From Strix aluco (taxonomy: Eukaryota; Chordata; Aves; Strigiformes; Strigidae): a stretch of 64,000 nt of DNA. Position numbers and translations under genes: made by a program. Positions within the stretch are counted from its first letter, which is position 1. The number at the start of each line of letters is the position of its first letter. A model generated the notes under the pieces. It saw nothing but the letters and a program-made list of their open reading frames with translations, was not told the DNA's origin and searched no databases. The DNA lies in NCBI RefSeq assembly GCF_031877795.1, contig NC_133932.1:20772180-20836179 (forward strand). The letters run 5' to 3'. Shown piece after piece: positions 45,251-59,200 of this stretch.

Positions 45251-48200
45251 ATTTAGTTTGCATCTAACAGCCTGAAATATTCCATTTAACCAAAATTTTT
45301 CTGTATTAGAAAGAGGCATTAAAAAATTTTATTTTAATTCCATTGAAGTCAAAGCCAGGCATTTATTTGTTTGTTTTTGTTTCAGGTTTTTCTTTGGATT
45401 GGCAGTGAATCAAAGAATTGACTATTCACCCATCTCTAGATATAATTTGGACAACTAGTTTCATACTGTGCAGGAGTGGCTTGCTTTCATGATTATCAAC
45501 TAAATTTGTACAGTGAGGTGAAAATGCAGAACAGCTTTGCTTGTATTTCAAAACACTGCCTTTCAGATAAGGGCTTGAAACCTGTAGGAACCACAAAGCA
45601 GCACTGGAGCAAGGAGGTTGAGAGGCAGTTTTACTTCCTTTGAACAGTAATGAAACGCAGCCTTGTTTCTTCCACTTCCCACTCATCCTTATGCTTTGGG
45701 GCCATGTGTTCTTTGCCAGCCCTCTGAAAACACATGCCTGCGCAGTTGTAAGTCACAAACCTTTTTCACTGATACACCTACATCTGAAACGCTATTACAA
45801 GGAGTTCAACTTACAGGGGAAAAAAAAAAAGTGTTTTCTAGTTCATAGGCATTTTGGTGGAATAGCTCCTCTATTACCTGACTTCTAACATAATGTGGAC
45901 ACCTTATGTCTTAGTTCCTTCTGAATTTTATCAAATGTGTTTTTTATTATATAATAACTGTGAAAGATTTTATTCAACTGGAAGCAACTACCTTGTTTAC
46001 TCCTGGGCAGTAACAAAACAATACTTTCAATGTGTCTGGAAAAGATCTCTATTTCAATCTACAATATAAGAAAACATCATTTTCAAACTATCACCTGGGC
46101 CAACAGTAGGATATTTATTTTTCTGCTGTGTGCTCACCAGGACAGCTTTGAGGGAGAATGGGTCTCAGAAGAGTTTGTTGGAAGAGGAGTGAAGGTGACT
46201 CGTCAGTGTGCTCCTCCTCTGCAGCAGGGATTCTGCGTGACAAAGAACAGTACAAGTCTGTGGTTAATCACCATTTGGAGAGATGGCAAAATTCACGTAA
46301 TCTGCAATCTCTGCCTGGTTTTTGGAGACTGATCATTTTTTAAAAAGACTGTCTTACCGCATATTTCCCAGTGTCTTTCCCCACACTTCTTTTTACTGTG
46401 TCATTTGTCTTTAGTCCTCATCTGGTCATCTCCTAAGGTCTTTCCTTAGGTCTTGTTATCCATATGTTATGGAGAAACCATATCAGATAGTAAACTCTGC
46501 ATTGGGTTTGCACTAAACAGCAGTTCTTTAATGTTTTCTTTATCAGGACTGAGACAATTCAGGCTATTTCCTCTGAATGATGTGCATGTAGCCCTGGCCA
46601 AGAAGTATTTTAAGCAAACCAAACAAAAGCGTTCTTAAGGTTGGCGGGTTTGGAAGTGGGAGGAAAACTAAGAGCATCAACTTTTTAGCGGAAGTAGAAC
46701 TCGAAATGTTTTTTTCCCATCTCCTTGGGAAAGACAGAGAGGAAAGGATTTACATGCTGCCAGAAAAGCAGGCAGAATTTGTTGAAAGCTTTCTCAAAGT
46801 GATGTATCCATGGGAAAGGATTTTGTTGTGGAGGGATGTTTGGTTTTTCCTTCAGACAATGCTTTTCTATCAGAGGGTGCGAGGCTGCCTTGCCCTGATA
46901 GCTTCCACCAGTGAACAATGGCAGCTTGAGGAAGAGACCCTGTAAAGGGTGTGAGGAAGGGAAGGATAAGTGTGAGTGCAAGCTCCTGCAGTTTGTCTGG
47001 GTGGCAAAGGGACCTGGGCCCTGCTCTGTGCAGAGGGCTGCATGGAGGAGGACATGCCATGGGGGAATGGCACTACAGACCCTGTCCTGTCTGAAATGCT
47101 GGCAAACTGCAGACCCCCAGGAAGCAGTGTGGGCTGTGGAGGGTGGTCTTGTTAAGGTCTGTAATGCACAGAGCCTTTCTTGAAACTGCTATGCCAAAGC
47201 TTAGTATGGAAAAAGTGAACTTTGAGAGCACAGGTGGAGCTCTGAACAGGCAGGTGGAAGGCTGGGGAAATCTTACTATGTGGATCTGAGATGCTTGCAG
47301 AGGAAGGTCCTGTATTGAAGCTGTCGGATAAAATCTCAACCTGGGAACCTGCCCAGGAGTTTTCATTTTAGAAGCAGTAACTAAACTGTCCTTGGGTCAG
47401 GCTGGGTTAGATCACTGTGGTTGGACTAACTCGTAGTGGACTTGAAAACACACCATGTGCTAGAGTGCCAACCTGCAGAGATCTAGCTGTTAGCCTCCTT
47501 CATAGGTAAACAGAGACTCCTGTTTGTAGAGTTTGCATAGTGAAGAGGCAGAAGTATAATTATACGGTGGATACTGGTGCTTCCTAACTGGCCCTGTGAT
47601 GTTTTTTAGATGTCTCTACTAGGATTGATTCATTCACCATTGTGTACATGTAGGTTGGAGACTATCTTTCCAAAATCTAGATTCTGTGCCTTCAAACTTA
47701 GGTCAGTACTAAAAAGGACATGACTTTTGCTGTACTCTGTGTGGGGTGCTGCAGTGCTGGTAATGCAAAATATAGAGCCATTCTTTTACATGCTTTCTCC
47801 TGTGTAGAGGCAGAGCATTAAAGAGGGCAGCTAACTGGTCAGACTCTCCATGAGCACCACTGGAAACTTTTGTCTAGGGAGGTGTCTTTCAAAGGGAGAG
47901 GGTACCAGATACCTAGGAAGTCCTCATTTGCTGTTTTCGTATGCTTTTCCAGTTGTGTGTGGTTTTACAATAATTTTTTTTAAGGACTTAAATCCTAGCA
48001 TTGACACAACTTAATATTTTATCCAGAAGAGTTTAGTTTACTCAGTGAATTGGCATAAGCGCTAATGACAAAAAAGCGTTTGTTCCAGGCCTGTATAAAC
48101 CATCTATGTCTGAGATCTGGGATGCAGCTATACTGGCAAAACTTCTCTAGTGCAGATCAGGCTTTAGCTTTCCTCCTTTTCACAGTTTCAAAATACTCTG

Positions 48201-51200
48201 CAGCTCTTGAGTCTTTCTCTCTGCTTCAGTTTATTATTGCATTGCAACATGATCCCCTTTAAAAGTACCAGTATTTGGAAAAATAAGTCCCAGGACAGCC
48301 TGCACAAAATCAAGTGTGTGGTGAAGAGAGCTATGGAGAGAGGAGCCAGCATCAGATGGGAAGAGCTGGGGGGAGAACTTGAGGAAGTGAATGCCTGGGG
48401 AGGCATGCATAGTATTTGCATGCATCTATATCCCAAGCTGCTGCTGAATCGCATTGACTGTAATACGAATACAGTAGTTTCTTTGAAGAGCCAGGACGCC
48501 AAATAGCACATCTGTGTGGTGCGGTGGATGTTGGCATTTGGGATTTCTGAGCTGTCTGAGCAAGCCGACGTGTTTACCTGCCTCCGCGCGGGCTGCTGCG
48601 GTGAGGACGGGAGGGCGGCAAGCTGGAGCAGCCGCTGCTGGGCCCACCCCAGCAGCTGCTCTGGAAATGGCTTGTGCATGGTCAGGACAGGGATCTCTGC
48701 ACTGTGTTTTGGCAGAGAATGACTGTCTCTGCGGTCAGCTGGCATCACAGCTTGCTGAATAATTCCTGGAAACATTTGGCCTTGGGTATATTTTTAGGGG
48801 TACAACACTTTCAAGAAAGCTTGTAGCAGCAGGACAGTGTTAAAATGTGTCCAAACACAGAAGTGAGGAATTAGCTTCACTAGGAAGCTTCCTGGATCTG
48901 TCAGGTCTCCTGTTGCAGACTCTGTGATTACTAAATAAGGTCTTAAGCTCTCTAACACTTTGTGAACTCATTTTCATTTCTGATAGGAAAATAACAGACT
49001 GTCACACACAACTTTTTTTCCTTTGCATAATTCTGATGAATTTGTGACACTTGACGTACAGCACAGATGACTGCTAGCAACTTCTTAAAATTTAAGCAGA
49101 TGATTCAGAATTAATTATGAAAACCAACCTATTGTTGTCCCAGGAATTTAGTGCAGACAGTTATTGTCCAACAAGATTATCCAACTTCAACTGATCCCCA
49201 AAACTTCTCATTGATAAAGCTGCTAAAGAATCTTGAAATGGTAAGCCTAAGAAACTATTTCCAAACAAACCTTCAGGCTTTTTTACTGTTGTTGAAATTT
49301 TTTCTTTCCCCTTGAGAATCTATTGCTGTTGGCTCTCTAAGATCTTTTAAAACATAACTGTGATTATGAAAGCCTTCAGCACTGTAGAGAAGTTTAGATT
49401 CTACTTTATCCTAGGGGTGCTTGTAGACAGCACTTCAGCTCTTCAGCTCTTTGTCTCCCGAGTAAGAAAAAAGTATGCGGTTTCAAAAGAGGGTTGAGCA
49501 AAGCTATTTTTTAGATTTAGATTATAATACTAGCATAAAGATACAATAATTCTAGCAGCTGTTTTCTCCTTAAGTTGTATGCTGAGAAATTGAAGTTTTT
49601 CTTCTTATGATAAGAACATTTCTTTTTAATCTTGGTGAATACTTGCAATATATTTCACAAGCACTGTTTTAAAAAAGCTGTTTGACACTACTTGCATGTG
49701 ACAACATGTAGTATTAATTTTGTGGTGAAGAGAAGCATTAAACTGACTGTATGTAATCACTGAAATCCACAGAAGGCACATCAGTACTCTGAACTGCTTT
49801 AGGAGAGTTCAAAAACCTCCAGTGGATTCTCTGCAATTGTAGGTTGTCTATGGCCCCTGTAGTTTCTGAGAGAGATAAAGATTATAAGATGTGCTTTCAC
49901 ATAATAACATGGTAAAAAACAGGAGTAAAGGACAGAGGCAAATTGCCAATGTACTGATCTTCAGAGACTGGAAGAGGCCTGGAAAAATCAAAAGCAAGCT
50001 ATTGCTTCTGTGTGATCTGGCTTGTTTGTTATGTATGGGAGCAGCATTGTGCTTAGCACTGTTGGAAGTGCTGAATTCCTTTCCCCGGATTGCTTACAGC
50101 CCAACTCTCACATTGGGAATTTGGAGGATTTAACTATGGACTGTGGTGTGAGAAACAGTTTTTCTACCAGGAGACTGGAGAAGACCAAATTATAACTTTG
50201 AAACTCTCTGCTAAAATGCCTTTTCAGTTTTACCCTTTGAAGCTGCTGAAATTTATGGAAGAAGGCTTTTAACGGCAATATGCTGTTGACAAGTAATGAG
50301 TAATACAGTATAGGGTCTCACGTTGTATGCCCTCATGTAGGTACACGTGTAGATATTACATTGAATTTTTGCCCATCATTTCTATGTTTTCTATTTTAAG
50401 AAGTCATTATTGGAAACTATGTTTCCTTAGTGTTCAAAATGGGTCTTTGCTCTTTGAAGCTGAAGAATATTTTAAAGTTAACTCTTCTGGAAGGGAGCAA
50501 TGAACAGATTCAGGCAAGTCTCCACATCTGTATAGTCCCTTGTTTCTTTTTCTAACTTCAATTTTTCCCATTTTTAAGCACTAAATGATGATATTACATT
50601 CCGGGATCCTTTTACCTCTTTGTTTCTTGATTCACAGTCTTTAGGATGTAGCTAGGTCATATATATCAAACTTTCTCCCTCATAGTCCCAAGACTTAGAG
50701 GCTTTCTTGCAAAGATACAGATCCAGCTACAGGAAGTTATATACACATATATAAAGAAGGTGCTCTCTGATCAGTTGACCTGAGTATCTATGGCTTCAAG
50801 TAAAACTAGCAAGCCTAAGGAGAAATAGCCAAATCACTAGCTGATGACACTAATTTTACATGGCCCATCACAGCACCTTTGTGATATTATATGTAGCATA
50901 GCAAATCCTAAAAAAGACCACCAGGCTCAACCCACTGCAGAATGTAAGGGCTGTCTAAGTCCATAAGTCCTGTGGTGCGTGGGCTCCCTCTCCAATGCTT
51001 GAAGATTAAAGTCCTGAATATTGTGCTATGATTTCTTTGGAGTATGCACTTTAAACAAACAGACCAAAACCCCCAAATGGAACAAAAACCACCACAAGAA
51101 ACTAAACCAGGAGAAGGGAGTGATATATTGGGTAAGGGAGCCAGTGGAGCCTCTTCCCGTCTGATGTGGCTGGGAGCTACTGTAACTTTATGATCATTTA

Positions 51201-52689
51201 TTTATACAACTAGAGAATGCAGCCAGCATAAAAGTGTACTTGGTGAATCTAAAAGTGCACACAAATGAATTTTTGCCTTCCTGGCCCTCCAGAGTTGTGA
51301 CACGATGGTCAGGAATGGGTGGTGGCAGGGGGTGCTTTGGCTGTAGGCATGCTGTATATGTGTGTATGTGTTAGGGAGGTCTGTAACTGCCATGACTGCC
51401 CTTGCTCCCTCCTATGGGAAATGTCTGCTTCTCTGCCCTGGCACCTGGGGAATGGCTGGGCTGTGGCTGACCTCATCATTGTTCTTGGCTTGTTTCACCT
51501 TGCTGGGGGCTGCGGAACAGGGCTGGTTGGGGAGAGGGTGCACCACACTGCCTTGGTGGCCCCCACCCTGGCTAGGCCATGCTGCTCCCAGGCACTGTGA
51601 GGGATGGGAGGAATCTGCCCTCCAGCAGCAGCATTAGTCCCTGAAGGTTGTGGGTGGGTATTTGGGGCTCCAGTAAGACATTCAGCCCCTGTGAACAGGG
51701 TAGGAGCCCTGTGGCATCTGCTGTCAGAGCACAGCAAGCTCCAGCACCCGCTGCTCCCACTGCAGCCTGTGCCCAGGTGCTGGTGTGTGAGGGATGCGTG
51801 TTCCTCTCCACCTCCAGGTACAGCTCCTGCTTAGCAGGGGGATAACTGAGCCCTCAGGGTCTGATTAGTGACTTGCTGTGTTAGGAAAACCTGCTGGAAC
51901 AGATAAAGTGAATGTGGTTGCCAGCATCTGAAGAAATCAAATATATTGTCTTTACTTGAAAGCTGTGTTTGTAGGTGTTTAGCTCTGGGTTTTGGGGTTG
52001 AAAAGTCCCACCACCATTAGCTGCAGTTCCAAGGTTTGCTGTGGCTTAACCTCTACTGCAATGTTTATCCTTTCTGATAATTCAAATGGATTGCTTTAGA
52101 CCCAGGCAAGCAATCACAATATTTTCCTTCTGCAAATGATTTATTCCAGTTGCTTTGCTCTCTCTGTTTCTGATAATGCGCTTTTTTTTTTTTTCATTAG
52201 GAGGCATTAGGAGCTAATTTAGGCCATGCAGCTAACTTTGTCCTAAAATCTTAGAATCTGTTGTGCTGGAAGTAAATTTTATTAAGGTTGTACCTATATA
52301 TTTTTTTTTTTTCCTTTTGATTACTCCAGTATGACCTGGTTTGACCATAATATTGACTGTCAGTACTCTCAATTCCCTAGCAAGTATGCAGCACTGCATG
52401 AAAGAAAACCTCATAGACATAAACATTTATTCATCAACTAATCTAAATCCAAATTTTAAATTAAAAAAAGCTGTAACAAACAGCATAGGAGCTTTCAGAA
52501 AATATGATTTGAGATAGTGCTGTAGGAGGGAAAACACTCAAATGCACTGAAGTCCTTGCTTCCTTATTATTTTCAGCTAGCAGTGGAAAAAAATGCTGCA
52601 GACATTTAAATGCCATGAAGGTTTCTTGTATATCTCAGTTGGAGAGGTGATATAACAATGTGGAAAGGAAGTGCAGAAGAACACTGAAG
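45251..52689. other. No gene recognised
   Basis: Mostly AT-rich with two more GC-rich patches: 48540-48680, which supports frames on both strands (195 codons minus at 48188-48775; 99 and 82 codons plus), and 51290-51840, likewise open on both strands. Equal openness on both strands points to composition rather than coding. T-runs near 52182-52194 and 52300-52311. Confidence 0.5.
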
Positions 52690-52790
52690 AAAGAAATAAA
52701 ACAAAATCAACCCTTACAAAAAAACCCGCCAAACAACAAAAACCCAAAAAACCAAAATCACAACAAAACAACCCCCAAAATAAAATTTGA
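52690..52790 (+). repeat. A/C-rich low-complexity stretch
   Basis: About 100 bases almost devoid of G and poor in T on the plus strand (blocks such as aacaacaaaaacccaaaaaacc). The minus frame rich in Phe/Leu/Gly here is an artefact. Confidence 0.8.
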
Positions 52791-55700
52791 CTACTTCTAA
52801 TAACCCTCAAATATGGTACAGGATCATTAGATTAACCTTTTGTTATGATGAAAAGCACTGCTGTAAGATGTGTTTCAGCTGTATTTAATGCAATCAGTAG
52901 GTTTATGCTTGTTATTACATTGAAATGGATAAAGATTTTAATTTAGATAAATAGGTACCTGACATGGTCTGTTGTTTTTTCTGGGTTCTTTATATATATC
53001 TGTCGCTTTTATGTTGGTTTCTGACTTCTGTGATTATTAACAGATAATTACCTTTCCTGTAGTGAGCAGTGTTGAAGTTGGATGGCAAGAAGGAAGTACG
53101 TTCTTTGTGCAGATGTTGCTTCTGCAGCAACAACCAGCAAGAATGATGGAGCTGGTGTTCATGTGGATAATGCATGACAAAGCTGCCTCTGCCCAATGCT
53201 CGGCCGCCCTTTTTGCTGGTTTGCCTTCACCCAGTTTAGACAACTGTGGAAAAATGTGTCTCTTCAAGCTTAAGAAATAGATGAGTTGGTTTAAATGCTA
53301 GAGCTTGTTACTCGGTTAGAAGTAGTTGATATCTGCGTCAAAACTATTTTGGGAAGGTCTCTGTTGGAGCAGGGCAATACGGATCAAGCAAGTGTGCTGG
53401 CAACTTCACACCCCCCTGAACTGATTTCTCTCTTCTGTACCGGGACTTCTCCTTACCACCTTGCCATTGCACGCCCAGGATCCCACATGCCCTGCGACGC
53501 CCAGCAGCTGGTGCCAAGCAGGGTGGTGGGGTCCCTTCTGTTCCTTTATGACTGCAAAGTACTAGGAGATCTTGAGTGAATGACTGACTTAAGTGTCTCT
53601 ATATCTAAAATGGACATCCCCGTACTTGTGATTCATAAGTATATTGGCAACTGTCAGCTGTGCAGATACTCCTAGGATTGAAGTAAGGAATAAAATGCAC
53701 TTAAGACATAAAGTATCTAGTTCAAATAAACTGTTACAGCTTGAAATTGTTCTTCCTTTGGTCTGACTGTGGTCTAGTTTAATCAGAGCCATTTGATTTC
53801 ATCAAAGGTTGCTCAAATGCTTGGGGTGGAGTGCCACTAATGATCCCCAGAATGCTGTGCTGCAATAATGATGCTCAGTATTTACAGATGTTAGCGTGGT
53901 CAAATGCTTGCACATTGCTCGAGGTAACCTTGTAAAGACAAGTGATTATTGCAAGTTTGGATCTCTGAAACAAACCTGCAGTGAATAGCTGGAGCTTCAG
54001 GGGACTGCTATTAGCAGCGCTGTATTCAGGGAAGCAGCAGATCCTCTTTCCTTCTCTCATCCCCTCCTGGTGGTATAACGAATTACAACGAAAAGGGGTT
54101 TTGTTCGTCAGTCATATCAGGTGTTTTCAACACAAAGCGATTATTTCTTAGTCCTTTTTCCCCAGAAATTTCCTTCCAGATAGAAAAATAGATGCACTCC
54201 AGCTGGGGCTCCTTGCCCTCTGCCACTGACAGCATCATACATGTTTTTCCCTGTCTGGCTGAACACTTGCCAGACCAAGGCTTAAGGTCTGTTAGCCTTA
54301 ATAAGCTTTAAGGAAAGAACTGTTTGATTGTTTCTTAATAATGCTTTTTTTGTTTGGTTTTTTTTTTTTTTTTTAGCCTAATGTAATTAAAAATCTTTCC
54401 TGCTATTATGGTTGTTACAGAATATCCAGTAAGAGGATATTGACCAGTCTTCAAAGTACAAGAAGTTGGTGTCTTGGTGGCTCTTCTTTTGCTAACATGT
54501 GGGACTAGAGAAAAGGTATTCGTGTCCTCTTATTCAGCTGTTGTGTGCTTTCTTGAGTTTTTGTGTGGGTAAAAAGTATGCCTTAGAAGGAAGCTCGGCT
54601 GTGTCACTGATGGAATTGTGCGAACAAAAGTCTGCAGCATTATTGTCGAGACATCTGTTTAGGAAATAGGTAGTGGGGGACTCTTAATTTCCTTGATTCC
54701 ATGGCATGACAAAGTTATTTTCCAGTCTGAAGCTGAAGTATTTGGCTTTTGACTGCAACTGTATGTGCCATTTTCATCTTATAAGAATAACAACAGTTAT
54801 TTCTTCAGGCTTTTTCAGCTGCATGTGTTGGCTGCATTGGAGGTTGATAATAAAAATGGTGTTCTAAGTTGCAATGACTTACATATGGGAGTAAGTCTTT
54901 TTAAAATTCTCAGTTTGCCATAGATGATGATACTGTTCTTGCACTTTAAAAGCAGTTATGTAAAACCAGCAAAAGGTGTGTCACGGGAAAGGCAATTGCC
55001 TTTGAAAAGTTTTCATAAGCTGTACTATTGAGTATTTGTATGTGTGGTCTCAGAGCAGGTAGACTAAGAAATAACTGCCTTTAAGAATGTCACAAATGTT
55101 TCTTGGGACTCCTGGGAGAAGCAATATTTGGATCATTTATCTGTCAAAAAAAAGAGTGATGAGCACAGGAACTTTCTTGTGACTATAGTAAAAATGTCAG
55201 TTTGTGCAATGCTTGCTGTTTCAAGCCTTTGCTTTTTATTTAAGAGTCTACTGCCCTTTAAGACCATTTGATCAGAACATTAAAGGCACATTCAAATCCT
55301 GTGTCCTGTTCAATCAGGATATTTTTATTCCTATATGTATGCTACAGATGCTAGGGAATTAACAGTTCAGTTGGTAGGGGGTGAGGAATCCAAATGCCTC
55401 CTTCTGGGACCTAGTTTTGTGTGGTTAAAAATTATGTTTCACCAGCTATAAAGAAGCTGTCATATATAGAAGAGTTGTTTGAAAAGACAACAAAGACCAC
55501 CTATATTTATTAATTTTAGTTAAAAGGCATAGAATCAACTGCTTGCTTTTCCCAAAGCTCTGTTTGCGACCAGAGAAAAGCTCATAAAGATCTCCCATTC
55601 TCCATGAAACAGGATGAAGAACCCTCATGTACCAATTTCCTGAGAAAGCCTTTCAACATCTAGTTGACTTCCTGCATATCTTTAAAGGACACTTCATCTT

Positions 55701-56193
55701 GGTTAAATATTTAAAACAATTGAGTATTAACCCTAGAAAATAAGTTATACTTAAGTATCTAAAACTGTAGTGATTTAAAAGAATTAAGTATCATTTAACA
55801 GTATTTCCCTCTTCTGCTATATTGCAAACACTGTGCCATATTTGTTAAATTGTATATTCAATACCTAGGCTTGATGGTGCCCCTATTCCTCTAGGCACTA
55901 CTGCAATTTTCCTGCATGTACATACGGAGTTAATGAAATAAACTTTCTCTATAAAGGAAATGTAGCCCTTCTTTCAGTACATAAAATTATGATAGTAGTA
56001 GTAATAATAATGAGTGACAATGGAAAATTCACATAAGTATAGCTTTAATTATCCAGATTTTCTGTGTTTGGACATCTGGATTGCCAACAGTACATGACAC
56101 TTAATTGGTTGGGTTTTTTATTAACCTTTCAGATGTTTGATAATATTAGCAACAGAGCGTCTACGATCACAGAGAGAAGTTGACTGTTTCCTG
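52791..56193. other. No gene recognised
   Basis: AT-rich. A long interrupted T stretch occurs at about 54345-54375. A TAG/TAA-type trinucleotide run lies at about 55990-56012. Open frames are short. Confidence 0.5.
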
Positions 56194-56209
56194 CCCCCCC
56201 CCCCCCCCC
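56194..56209 (+). repeat. Poly-C run (16 C)
   Basis: Sixteen consecutive C in otherwise AT-rich DNA. No LTR landmarks surround it, unlike the run at 9060. Its length may be a sequencing estimate. Confidence 0.85.
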
Positions 56210-59200
56210 ATGTACTAGAAACACAGAAAGTAGTGAAGTTCAAGACAAGGGTTTGGCTCTTGCTTTAGCTGCAAAGCAATGTGAAAACAGGATGACTTAG
56301 TGCTCCAGGAGAGGTAGACTAAGTACTTCCCTTTTGCTCTAGTGGCAACAGTGTCTTGAGGGCAAGTCAAGCTCGGTCTGTTATTTTGTACAGCTTTTAG
56401 GATATCTTTCTAGGCAATTTGACCAAATGTTCCCATTTGGCTGTCTTTCCCCATCCATGTCAGTTGGCAGCAGTGAGTTGGTTACATTTCCCCTGCCAAT
56501 CTCTGTACAGTCTGCAAGTAGTCTGAGCAACGAGCACTGTCCATTAGTTCTGCAGCAGAGAACCCAGCAGCAGATAATTCCTGATGCATCTCCCGGGTAG
56601 GAGGTTTGCTTTTCAGGTCCAGCGCTTCTGATCCGTAATGTAGAAACCTGGCTTAAGTGCACTGAAAGGTTACAGATGGCCTTGTTAGATCTTGCTTGAG
56701 CTTCTCGAGGACTTCTTTTGATGGAGAAAGTACAATGCAAGCCTTATGAGTGTAAGGGGGAATACTGAAAACACTGGGTGGTTTATTAAGCCTGGAGAAT
56801 CAGGTGAAAATATAATGGGCATCTAGGATGCTGAAAAGCCCTTTGAGACAAGGAGCTTACCATTAAGAATGACTTACTGTTTAGTGGTACTTTGCATTTA
56901 TAATGTTTTTTATCTTGAAGTAATTATGATTTCACCCAGGTGTTGAACTGTAAGTACATTTTTGAAGGTGCAATCTAGGGTTAGGGTGCAAACACTTTGC
57001 TTCACAGCCATCTGTTCAGGCACTTAGAAAATGCCTGTTCTCCTAAAGCACCAGTTCTTAGGAGTCTTGATGGATGTGCAGTGTTAATTGAAATAAAATG
57101 TTGAACCTGTTAACTGATCCATTACAATCACCCTGCCAAAAGTCATCTCCTCTGAGGAAAGGCCATCTAAGTTTAAGTGCCTTCAGCTTCTAAGAACATG
57201 GATTCAGACACGGCAAATCAAAATGTTCATCGTACCTTGTGTAAGGCTGCAGTAATTTTCTTGCTTGTGCAACAAGAGAGCAGAGCATAAATAACTTCTC
57301 TTCAAGTAAAGCCAGTGGAAAAATTCTTTGACTAAGTACTCCTTGATGTGTTTAAGGATAATAAGACAGAAGGAGGCCCTTGGGTTTTCTTGTGCCTAAA
57401 ACAGAGGTACAGGTTGAAGGTCTTTTACATAAAAAGTTGTAACTTAAGGATGTATCCATGAAGAATAGTTTTTGTAAGATTTCTCTCCAAGTCTTATTTT
57501 CACTAGTAAGAAAATTAATTTTCCAGAAACAAGAGTGTGGCTGAAAAAAACTGTGCTTCGAAGGGCCACATTCTCTTCCTTGTCAAGTTAACATGGTGCT
57601 TAACTAGAAAGTCGATCCTTTTTCCGTTTCAGATGGCTGATGCTAAACTGTGACACATATTTGATTTCAGTGCTGTTGACAAGAGGTATTGTTTGAAAGC
57701 AGTGGGACCAGAAAAGAGCTTTTCTGCCAAGGATGGCAGATGCTGCAGCACCAGATGAGGCATCACCAGCATTGTTCTGGGGCAGGTTATCCATGCCACA
57801 TGCTTTCATGTGGGCCACAAAGGGATCTGAGATTATCCTTAGTGCACCTCAGCAAGCAAACCTCACACACGATGTTCAGGAAAGAAAATTGGAGCAATTT
57901 GTGTAGGCTGTCTTAAAGCACATTTAACATTGCCAGCTTCCTGTCTTAGGCTGAGCTTTACCTCCATGTTTTACACCGAGTAAACTTGTCTGTCTTGGCA
58001 GAAGCTGAATGAAGGATTAAAAGTAACAGAAAGCATTTTTATTTTTTATGTTTTCCTGTTGGAGAAAGCTATCCCTAGGCTTAAGCTCCTGATAGTGGAG
58101 AAAAGTCTACCAGTTAATATTTATTCTAACACAGTGGTACCTTGGTTGAGTGTATGGATGAAATAAAACATAGCTGGGTCTGTCTTTGTACTAATGACAC
58201 TAAATACAATGGACTTGGGGACTGGGAAAGTCAGTGACCACTCTGTTCCCTCTGGGAAATTGCCATTTAAAAGCTTGAGAGAAATGGCCCTAGCAGCCAC
58301 CCATGTTATAAATCCCAAAGGGGTAAGCTTCAGCTGACACCCTGTCTCCTTGTCTCCACTGGTCAAAAGGATTAAACCTAATCACTCAGGAAGTGGGTGG
58401 GAATGACAGCTGCCTTGTGCACCTCTAGCATGGCTGGAGGTGCTGTATGTCCTCCCATTGCTTCTTCAACCATGAACTGTGGCTTGAAAGCCCAAAGGGA
58501 AAGCTCAGAGAAGCTTTTCTCACAGGATGGCCTTCTGCTGTGTTCAAAATTAAACAAGTACCATGCTGGAGCACTAGAGAGCAAGCTGGAAGTAAATTAA
58601 GACAAATCAATTAGCTACAAGGGCTATTCAGAGAGTGTTTCAGAATGTAATAGACACCTAAGAGCATGAAGTATTCTGTCAAATTATTGAACATAAGGGT
58701 GGAAAATGGAGGAAGTCCATTTTAGTACACATGTTCAGCCACATTAATTAGAGAAAACTGATGATTTCCTTCTGTTGGGAAATTCTGAGTCTGTACTCTC
58801 AAAACATGAGCAGCTCTTTAGAGGGTGAACTCTCTAGCACGCTATCCTGTATAGGTTCCCTTACGACTGTGTAAGATTTCAGTACCTGTGTGTCATGCCC
58901 CCTGTTGGGAGTGTGGGGGGGAAAATAATGCTTTAAAACACAAATGGTGGAATTTATTTGACTAAATGCGGCCATCTAATCCTGAATTGTCACCCTACAC
59001 AGAGAAGCAAGCAACTCTAGGGCACTGTTATTCTCATCCTGAAGTAAATGTTTTGATTGAGTCAGATGAATTATGCCTGAGGGTGCTTAGTTCCCCCCAC
59101 TGATTATAAAGGGAGCCTAGGAAGACTAATTCAGACATAGAAATCTGCAGTATGGGCCTCTAGAGCTAGAGGAAATGAATCCTGCCTAAGATGCCAATAA

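Noticed and set aside
48188..48775. 195-codon minus-strand ORF
   Set aside because: Overlaps plus-strand frames of 82-99 codons in a locally GC-rich patch; composition explains both.
54200..54235. CTCF-like gccctctgccactg near 54.2 kb, and gtggcagagggc near 35.58 kb
   Set aside because: Only the AGAGGGC half matches; the CCASY half is wrong in both, so I did not list them as sites.
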